From NCBI GenBank assembly GCA_027475525.1, contig JAMWFC010000051.1, positions 1,191,205 to 1,255,204 on the forward strand: a stretch of DNA of 64,000 bases, written 5' to 3'. The notes under the pieces are model-generated. The model saw nothing but the letters and a program-made list of their open reading frames with translations. It was not told where the DNA came from and did not search any database. Positions within the stretch are counted from its first letter, which is position 1. Each line of letters opens with the position of its first letter. Position numbers and translations under genes: made by a program. Positions 56,829-64,000 of this stretch are shown here, piece by piece. The DNA is from Macrolepiota albuminosa. Taxonomy: Eukaryota > Basidiomycota > Agaricomycetes > Agaricales > Agaricaceae.

Positions 56829-58717
56829 ATGCCCTCCACGAAGAAGCGCGCTGCGCTCAGCGCAGATGACTTGCTTCGAAGACTAGAGGAACCCGCAGCA
56901 AAGAGGGCGCGACTGTCTCCGGATGTAGACGATGACGACGATGCGTCTGCGAGCAGTGTTTCGAAGGACGACGACGAAGATACTGATGGAGAATTGCTTG
57001 CCAAGGACGTTCCAGTTCGTCTGGCAGGAGATCCTATACCACGCTCCTCCCTGGCCAACAGGAATCGAAATCCACCGGCACAACCAAAGGAGGTTACTTT
57101 CTCTTCCTTGGGAATATCACCGGCCTTGCAATCGGCGCTCGCCGCCATGTCAATACGCACGCCAACACCCGTACAGGCGGCCTGTATCCCCCCTCTGCTT
57201 GCAGGTAAATTCTAATCTAACATAATGAGACAGATTTAATTGGTGTCAAGGCAGAGACTGTATCGGCAACGCTAAAACGGGCTCGGGTAAAACCATCGCC
57301 TTTGCACTACCTATACTTGAGAAACTTTCCAAGGATCCATACGGGATCTTTGCGTTAGTGTTGACACCAACGAGGCTCGTGAGCGCTTTTCTCTGAATTT
57401 GACGTGTGGTAATGATGATTTGTTTGCACGCAGAGAACTGGCATTCCAGATATCTGAACAATTTGCAGTACTGGGAGCGCCGTTGAATGTGCGGACGGCG
57501 ATTGTAGTGGGGGGACTGGATATGATGGCACAGGCGCTAGAACTTGAAAAGCGGCCACATGTAGTGATTGCCACGCCTGGACGGATTGTTGACCATCTAC
57601 GTAGTAGCAGCGGGGAATGGAATCTCTCAAGGGTCAAGTTTCTGGCAAGTCAAATGCAGCTAGCTTCTTCTAGTACTAATTGGTAAAAAAAAATTAGGTT
57701 CTGGATGAGGCGGACAGGCTTCTAACGGCGACGTTTTCCGACGAGTTGGCGCACTTGTTCCAAGTTCTCCCTAGAGAGCGACAAACATGTCTGTTTACGG
57801 CGACACTGACACCTTCGATAGAAACACTCGCAAACACATCGCCAAAATCTGGGAAAGAGAAGGCGTTTATTCACAGAATGACGGAGACGTAAGTGGTACA
57901 GAAAAAATGGGTGTTGTAGTCGCACGGTGACAATGCTGAAAATCTAGGGTGGAAACGGTGGACACGCTGGAACAAAATTATCTACTTGTTCCGTCGCACG
58001 TCAGGGAAGCGTATCTTTACCATCTATTATGCAACCCGCCCGAGTCGATTGTGGGGATGCGGCGAGGAAAGCCAGCGCAAAAAGGCAGAATGAAGGACGA
58101 TGAGGGGCCTGAGCAGCCGCCACCGACAATGATCTTCTGCGCTCGGGCGCGGACAGTGGCGTATCTGACGGAGCTGCTCAAGTCGCTGTCGATACGGAGC
58201 ACGGGGCTGCACTCGCGACTGACGCAGCGGGAACGACTGACGTCGCTGTCGCTGTTCCGGGGATCGGTGGTGCCGGTGCTGGTGTCGACGGACGTGGGGG
58301 CGCGAGGGCTGGACATTGAGGACGTGGCGATGGTGATCAACTGGGACGTGCCGGATGCGGCGGAGGAGTATACGCATCGGGTTGGGAGGACGGCGCGTGG
58401 GGGACGGAGTGGAGTTGCGGTGAGCTTTGTGACAGAGGTCGACGAGGAACGGGTTGTGGGGATTGAGACGCGGATTGGTGGGTGCGAACCGAGTGCTCTG
58501 GGGGGATGCTGACGGGATGCAGGCACGAAGCTCCGTGAAATGCACGTTGGAGAAGAGAAGGTGCTGGAAAAGCTGAACATGGTGTCGACGGCCAAGCGGG
58601 TGGCGCGGATGGTAGGTCTGATTTTGTTGTGTGAGCCGTGCTGAGGGGTCGCAGGAACTGTACGCGTCTGGATTCGGGAAGCGGGAAGCAGTGCAGCGGG
58701 CAAAAAGTAGGGCATGA
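56829..58717 (+). CDS. DBP8: ATP-dependent RNA helicase DBP8 (DEAD box)
   Basis: Nucleolar helicase for 18S rRNA maturation. Start ATG 56829 ([20 protein letters not shown]), with an acidic leader. All motifs are intact: Q ([32 protein letters not shown]), I ([17 protein letters not shown]), Ia (LTPTREL), Ib (TPGRIVDHL), II (LDEADRLL), III (TAT), IV ([14 protein letters not shown]), V ([20 protein letters not shown]) and VI ([13 protein letters not shown]). The C-terminal helix reads [18 protein letters not shown] and ends QRAKSRA (TGA 58715-58717). About six introns. The length and the [20 protein letters not shown] block fit the Dbp8/DDX49 group. A useful contrast to the motif-less eIF4A-like protein at 46-49 kb. 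Confidence 0.94.
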
Positions 58718-58768
58718 TGTCATGGTTATATAATGTAGCTGCAATAGACGACTCAGACCTTGACTGCC

Positions 58769-59784
58769 ATGGACTCTCCTGCCGACTCGCCTGACTGGGC
58801 CTCTGTCCTCCAGTTTGTCCCAGACGACGACCCCGTGTCCTCCAGCCAGATCCCCACCCCGCCCCTCTCCAACGACGGCACGCCCCTCCTCAAGGACGAC
58901 CATCCTCCTCCCCCCACCCTCGTCTCCGTCTCCACCACCTTCCATCCAGCCGCCCAGCTCCAGTCTGCCCCCCCAGACACCGTCTGTCTCTCCGCCGATG
59001 CCGTCTTCTTCTATGTCCACGCAAATGCTCTCCGACAAGCATCCAACAACGCCTTCCACTCCCTCCTCCCCGCCCAGTCCAAACATCCAAATCCAGTCAT
59101 CGACGTCCCCGAGTCCTCTGCCGTCCTCAACCTCATTCTCCATCTCATCTACGACCTGCCCTGTGCCCACTACTCGCCCCCCTTTTCCCAGCTCGTCTCT
59201 GCCGTCAAGCGTCTCTCCTACTTTGGCATCGATCCAATGTCTGCTATCGTCCCCAACACACACTTCTACACCCTCATCCTCTCACACGCCCCCCTCTACC
59301 CCCTCGAACTATACACCCTCGCTGCCAATTACGACCTTTACGACCTTGCTGTCTCAACTTCGTCCCATCTCCTCTCTTTCCCTCTCTCCTCTCTGACCGA
59401 CGAGATGGCCGAAGCAATCGGCCCAGTATACCTCAAGCGTCTCTTCTTTCTTCACTTTGGTCGTTCCGACGCGTTAAAACGCATCCTCCTATCCCCGCCA
59501 CACCCCCATCCCCCAACTCCTTCGTGTGACTTTGCTGACCAGAAAAAACTCACAAGGGCTTGGGCCCTGGCCTCGGCATATCTAGCGTGGGACGCCCGCC
59601 CTGGTATGCCATGTTTCCCCTATTCCATTCTTCACTCATCCCCGCACAAGATCTGTCGACTAGCACCATGGAGTCTGCTCTGCGCCCGCTAGAAGAACAC
59701 CTCGCCTGTGATGACTGCAAGGCCGCACTTCAAACACGAATAAGGACCCTTGTTGTCCAATGGGCCATGGTCAAAGTGCGTTGA
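58769..59784 (+). CDS. BTB/POZ-like domain protein
   Basis: Two exons, 58769-59603 and 59651-59784, give 322 aa. N-terminus MDSPADSPDWASVLQFVPDD with a Pro/Ser-rich leader. The BTB-like domain reads DTVCLSADAVFFYVHANALR, SNNAFHSLLP, VIDVPESSAVLNLILHLIYD and ALYPLELYTLAANYDLYDLA-type helices (APLYPLELYTLAANYDLYDL). The second exon is Cys-containing (EEHLACDDCKAALQTRIRTL). This pattern is common in Agaricomycete BTB proteins, which are numerous and mostly unstudied. Codon third positions are strongly C-rich, more so than in neighbours, which also creates a long antisense open frame. Starts about 50 bp after the DBP8 stop. Confidence 0.85.
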
Positions 59785-60111
59785 CCGCTTGAAATCTTTC
59801 TTCCTTACCCGTAACACGTCCCTAGCCTACTATTTAAAAAACAGATCAGATCAAAACGCCACTCGGTCTCACGTCCCTCGCATCCATATCCTCTCTCACT
59901 ATATCCTTCCGCTTTTCTCAATTGTTCAGTTATCTGTATCATCAACACATGGACTCAAACACGCGAATTGTAGCATTACCACTTGAAACACACGTGTGCA
60001 TATTTATCGTAGTAATTACGCTTTAATCTTTCGTCGCGTGACGTCATATCAGTCCAAGCCGGTATATGCGCGTTACAAGGTATCTGCAGTAAAAGTACAT
60101 CATCACACCCG
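59785..60111. other. convergent 3' spacer
   Basis: About 330 bp between the BTB gene and the MOB1 end. Nothing recognised. Confidence 0.4.
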
Positions 60112-61146
60112 TCACCGATTCTTATCCTCTGCAAGAATGGCATCATTAAGCTCATCCAGTGGTGCAAGCTCTTTCTTGTCCACTAAATCAAACTATACAA
60201 TGTCAGATTGCATAAGCGTGTGAATAATAACAAGACGTACTTCATTGATGAACAGGAAGAAATGTCTATAGCTTGTATTGAGATGGGCTGTTTGACGCCC
60301 ATCAGCGAATGTCGGCATATGAGCAGCATGGACAGACCTTCAATACCCAAGGCACATATCTGATCGAAATGGTTGCTGTATATGTGTGCATAGACGCGGA
60401 ATAAGCGACGGGAGATTGCCCGGACGGTATCACGAAAGTTGCGGGGGAATGGAACACCTAACTAATGTCAGAGACGAAAGAGACTAGAAGAGATTGTGCT
60501 CGCCAATCTTGTTTGGAAACACAGCTTCGTCGTCGAGCAGGCTTTGTGCCCAGTTCATAAGAGCATCGACATACTCGGGTGCCGGTAGCTTGGTTGGTCG
60601 TTTGTACTTTTCGCCACCTTCCCAGAGGTATTCATAACTGTTTAATGGAATATTTGAGAACGCTTGATACTTGTATAATGCGCACGACCCATACCGAGGT
60701 CCAGCAGACATTATCGGGCACTGTGATCAACGTCATCAGTCTCTACGACCCAAGCGAACAAGACGCCGCACGCACCTCTTGCGCGGTGCAGAACTCGGTG
60801 ATAGTCCCATACAGCATATTCAAATGGTTGAAGAAATCCACCACTTTGGGGTAATCGTAAAAACGACAAGGATTGATGGAAATCGGGGGGGTCGACGTAC
60901 CATGGACCGCGAGCCATTCGTTCGTGTCCTCTCCGTCCGGCAGCCGCACCGCTAAGCGCAAGTTCCCCGACCCCTGGATGTGTCGCAGGCAAGAAAAGAA
61001 AAAATAAGCCCGCGTTTGCGCGTGGAGAAGCCCGTTCGCGATCTTCTCACCAGGGTGGCTTCAGCATACTTCCTTAGCTGATACTGCTTCGTTCCCTCTG
61101 GGACATCTTTGCGCGGTCTGAACGTCCTGGTTTTGCCGCTGGACAC
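60112..61146 (-). CDS. MOB1: MOB1 kinase activator
   Basis: Co-activator of NDR/LATS-type kinases in mitotic exit and septation. Start 61146 ([20 protein letters not shown]), then [12 protein letters not shown]; an intron joins [20 protein letters not shown] and [37 protein letters not shown] sequence supplies the zinc-binding Cys pair, split by an intron. [80 protein letters not shown] (zinc His region) and [15 protein letters not shown] follow. The end is [21 protein letters not shown] 60112-60114. Nearly complete identity of pattern with fungal Mob1. Five to six introns. Confidence 0.96.
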
Positions 61147-61369
61147 ACATTTCAGGTGCGCTCAAACTCGATGCAGCAATGAGTGGCTCACAGGTTGAAA
61201 AATATCGACATTCTGGAAGGATACTGGAAGCCCGGGATGAATTATGTAAGCGAAATAGATCCTTATCTGGAGGAGATCTGCGTTATATTTTGATGACGTC
61301 TCATGTGCATGGGATTTCTTATAAAAGATGGGGTGGAAGGACAGTCCCTGATTCAGACACCGCCCACAA

Positions 61370-62378
61370 ATGCATTCTGTACTCTTTGTCTTTACGTCTG
61401 TCAACAAGACTCTCACTGGAGACCAAACTGTGAGGGACCGCAGTGAGCATGGCTTTGAGCTAACCCATTTACGCCAACCAGGGCTGGTACCTGCCGGAAG
61501 CTGCTCACCCTTACTGGGTGCTAGCTCCTCACGCTACCATCGACTTCGCTGCACCCGCCGGGCCTAATCCCGAGGTAGACGAAGGCAGTCTCCAGGTATG
61601 TCCTGTCCAAGGAGTACCATATTTAGCTTTTTATTCCAACGTCGAATCAATACAGGCATTTGCCAATGACGAAGGAAGCCAAATGTTCCTCAAGGACGAG
61701 ACCGTCAAAGCAAAGCTCGCTAGCGCAAAGAAGCTTACTGAAGTCAGTGCAAAGGACTATGATGCAGTTTTTTATGTTGGGGGACATGGTCCAGTCATTG
61801 ATCTCGCCAACAACCCGGTCAATGTAACCCTTGCGTCTCAAGTATGCATACACATAAATTTTTACCTCGCGCAATGGTTGTTGACCCCGTGCAGTTTTAC
61901 CAGGCAGGCAAAATCGTGTCTGCTGTTTGCCATGGACCAGCGTCGGTATCATCTACTATTCTTTCTTTTTTGTCACACTCATTGATGTACAAAGGGCCCT
62001 CGTGGGTGCTGTTGATGTCAACGGCAAATCGATCTTGGCGGGTAAAAGAGTTACCGGTTTCTCTAATGCTGAAGAGGACCTTGCAAAAGGAACCAAGGTT
62101 AGTGTTCTCCTCAGTATCAATCCAAAATCAGCATCATCGTCCATTGTAGAAAGTACCTTTCCTCCTTGAAGACAAACTCAAAGCACTTGGTGGTAGGTAT
62201 GAGAAAGCTGCGGAGCCATGGGGGGTGAGCTATTCCCGCAAATGCCGTCTTTTATTGATTCTTATATCGATCATAGAGCCATGTTGTCGTCGATGGCAAT
62301 CTAGTCACTGGCCAGAATCCAGCCTCGGCTGAACCTGTGGGCCACGCAATTCTCAAAGCATTGACATTAGCATCGTAG
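61370..62378 (+). CDS. HSP31/DJ-1-family glyoxalase III-like protein
   Basis: Class I glutamine-amidotransferase fold (DJ-1/PfpI), Hsp31 branch: glutathione-independent methylglyoxalase/chaperone. Start ATG 61370 (MHSVLFVFTSVNKTLTGDQT). After an intron: GWYLPEAAHPYWVLAPHATI, DFAAPAGPNPEVDEGSLQ, AFANDEGSQMFLKDETVKAK, DYDAVFYVGGHGPVIDLANN, the nucleophile elbow IVSAVCHGPA (Cys), LVGAVDVNGKSILAGKRVTG, FSNAEEDL, VPFLLEDKLKALGGRYEKAA and VVVDGNLVTGQNPASAEPVG, the end containing the third catalytic region. Stop TAG 62376-62378. Five or so introns. Sits in a short gap between MOB1 (divergent) and the U2B''-type gene (convergent). Confidence 0.93.
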
Positions 62379-62458
62379 GCTGTGGGAAGATTGCATAAAG
62401 TAAAGTTGACCAGTTGCAAACAAAACAACAATACATTTTCTAAAAGAAACACTCATGA

Positions 62459-63401
62459 TCAAATGAACGCTACTCCCATGACCCATCCTTTCTTTAGCGT
62501 GAACCCATCCAAGGCGGTCTTGGCGACAGATGCAAGTTCTGGTGTTTCAAAAGACACCTGGGCGATTTTCACCTTGGCTCCGTCTGCATTTGGTGTGGGA
62601 GACCATGTAACTTGTGTAGCTTGGAAGCCTTGGTATCTAGCGGACACCAAAGTCAACGACGGAGCGGGAGTCAATTACCATTCTAACACGTACTGCTGGA
62701 AAAGAACAGCCAAAACGTCATCAGAGACCTCTTGCGGTAGGTTGGTGCACAAAAGCCGCGTTGAAGGTTGCTGAGAAGCACTTGGGACAGCAGTCGTGGC
62801 TTTTAGTAGAAGACAGCAATCATTGAAGCATAAATTAATTGATTGACACGAGTGATACAACGTACATGAGAAGGTATTAGATAGCTGCGCAGGCTCGTCC
62901 TCGTCATCAATCTCCATCTCCTCCTCGTCTTCCTCTGACTTTTCGCGCTTCGCATTTCTCTCTCCATCTTCAGCCTCGTCGTCACGTTGTCGCTTCTGGG
63001 TAAGTAGAGAACTCGCATTTGCTGCTGTAGGCGGCACGAAATTCGGGTCTTCTCTTCGTAATGTCGAGTAAGACTTGGTTTTAGCGTAGTCAATGTGCTG
63101 TCGGCGGTTTGGAGTTGAGTCGACGATTTTTTATACATGGGTAAGGACAAGCTCACGATCGGTTTCTCATAAAACATCATCCCTTCGCATGCTCGCATGG
63201 CAGACGTCGCGCCTGCGAGGTCGTTGAACACCAGGAAGGCCTGGCCACGCATTGCTTGGCTTTTCGAGGCGACAATGTCGATGATTTTGCCATAGGTGGT
63301 GAAAAGGGCGTATAGCTGTATCTTGAGCTCTTCCTTGTTGACCTTGTCATTGAGATTGTTGAGGTAGAGAGTATTGTTGGGCTGATTAGACGACGAGGCC
63401 A
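62459..63401 (-). CDS. U1A/U2B''-type spliceosomal RRM protein
   Basis: snRNP protein that binds U1 or U2 stem-loops. Start 63401 (MASSSNQPNNTLYLNNLNDK), chosen over an ATG at 63441 because family members begin shortly before N-x-T-L-Y-x-N-N-L. RRM1: LYLNNLNDKVNKEELKIQLY, YGKIIDIVASKSQAMRGQAF and AGATSAMRACEGMMFYEKPI. A charged linker follows (KRQRDDEAEDGERNAKREK, EEEMEIDDED). RRM2: STRLLCTNLPQEVSDDVLAV, LFQQYQGFQATQVTWSP, KIAQVSFETPELASVAKTAL and the end LKKGWVMGVAFI. Two RRMs joined by a charged linker match the U1A/U2B''/SNF family; a single such gene often serves both snRNPs in lower eukaryotes. Three to four introns. Confidence 0.92.
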
Positions 63402-63700
63402 TTGTGGGGAGATGAGGACTTGAACTTTTGGAGGTTCCCACGGCAAGATTTGGACGGATCCGAATCGCGTTTTTGACAATAGAAATTTAAAGGTTGTTTC
63501 TCGAAGCACGCGTGGGTGCCCTCTCTCTCTCCTCTGTGCTGGCTGCCGTGGCTCCAGCTCCATTTCTTATAATCTGAACCTTTTGCGTCTAGGCAAACTT
63601 GACGTAAACGTGGTCTGATACGTTTTTTTTTTCTCTAACCAGCCTTTCAACTTCCGTCTGCTTTGCTGGCGTGCGTGCCTGCCACTTGTTCCGCTTCTCG
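63402..63700. promoter_or_regulatory. divergent promoter spacer, U2B''-type / LAG1
   Basis: About 300 bp between divergent starts, with a CT-rich stretch (near 63519-63532) and a T-tract (near 63624), as in many fungal promoters. No specific site recognised. Confidence 0.4.
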
Positions 63701-64000
63701 ATGAATTCCCTCACGATCCAGTGGCTTTCACCCTACATCGTTCCTTTCTTCGCACTGTCTTACCCCACGGTCGCGCCAAAAAATCCCGACTCTTTCCCGG
63801 ATTCTGCGTATTACAATACTGGCGTTCAGGATGTATGTTTAGTGATCACCTGCATTGCTGTTATGGCCATATTGCGCGACGCACTCCGTCTAGGCGTGCT
63901 TGAACCTTTGGCGCACTGGAAGCTAACCAGAGACTTGTATAATCGAAAGAGGAAATCAAAAGAACACGCGAATGGGCATGTCACGACAAATGGCGTTTCC
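63701..64000 (+). CDS. LAG1: ceramide synthase (LAG1/LAC1), 5' part
   Basis: ER sphingosine N-acyltransferase; only the first 100 codons are in the window. Start ATG 63701 (MNSLTIQWLSPYIVPFFALS), then YPTVAPKNPDSFPDSAYYNT, VCLVITCIAVMAILRDALRL, GVLEPLAHWKLTR and a basic KRKSKEHANGHV stretch. The S-Y-P-T...P-D-S-F...Y-Y-N-x-G-x-x-D order and the membrane helix followed by R-D-x-x-R-L-G-x-x-E-P match fungal Lag1/Lac1 N-termini. The TLC catalytic domain lies beyond the right edge, so activity cannot be checked. No intron so far. Confidence 0.88.
   Translation, partial: MNSLTIQWLSPYIVPFFALSYPTVAPKNPDSFPDSAYYNTGVQDVCLVITCIAVMAILRDALRLGVLEPLAHWKLTRDLYNRKRKSKEHANGHVTTNGVS

Noticed and set aside
58337..59263. 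308-codon minus-strand open frame
   Set aside because: Gly/Asp/Val-rich translation opposite the BTB and DBP8 exons; a by-product of biased third positions.

Overview
The window looks like nuclear DNA of a filamentous basidiomycete, probably an Agaricomycete. Genes are closely packed on both strands. Most are broken by many 45-65 nt GT..AG introns. The recognisable products are typical fungal housekeeping proteins plus Dicer and mushroom-type glutathione transferases. Species cannot be named from the sequence. About 37 protein genes can be supported; exact splice sites were worked out by eye and are given only where the reading frame proves them.

Layout. 1-11.8 kb: aldehyde dehydrogenase (cut by the left edge), COX8, a Dicer-like ribonuclease with a degenerate helicase half, a conserved gene of unknown function, a membrane protein, and the ribosome-biogenesis factor FAF1. 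12.2-14.4 kb: a broken tyrosine-recombinase remnant, a small unassigned ORF and a ZNRD2-type zinc-ribbon protein. 14.8-25.7 kb: an EDEM-type mannosidase, APRT, ribosomal protein eS1, Atg10, acetyl-CoA acetyltransferase and an MFS transporter. 26-34 kb: two uncharacterised genes and a repeat-rich island. The island carries a Crinkler-type gene (ubiquitin-like header, P-loop NTPase, restriction-nuclease-like tail) bracketed by direct repeats. 34-46 kb: GPN3, PYM, an MCUR1/DUF1640 protein, two convergent GSTs, PET191, IBA57, a 4'-phosphopantetheinyl transferase and ELP2. 46-64 kb: a long protein with an eIF4A-like but catalytically dead helicase fold, an RRM protein, FMC1, SUA5, an HMG-box factor, a DUF302 protein, DBP8, a BTB protein, MOB1, an HSP31/DJ-1 protein, a U1A/U2B''-type RRM protein and the start of a ceramide synthase.

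Functional themes: mitochondrial biogenesis (COX8, PET191, FMC1, IBA57, MCUR1-like), RNA work (Dicer, FAF1, eS1, PYM, DBP8, pseudo-eIF4A, U2B'') and tRNA modification (ELP2, SUA5). They do not form an operon-like system; neighbours are mostly unrelated.

The strongest structural signal is technical. Between 13.5 and 45.5 kb there are fourteen perfect tandem duplications, every one with a period of exactly 77 bp. They fall in exons, introns and spacers alike. In several genes, counting only one copy keeps the reading frame open. This is the expected footprint of contigs sharing a 77-mer overlap that was not collapsed when they were joined. Single-base frame breaks in GST-2, the phosphopantetheinyl transferase and ELP2 lie in the same stretch. 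Apparent gene damage there should not be read as biology until reads are checked. The most interesting biology is the Crinkler-like gene in its repeat-bracketed island, the Dicer lacking Walker A and DECH motifs, and the pseudo-DEAD-box protein.
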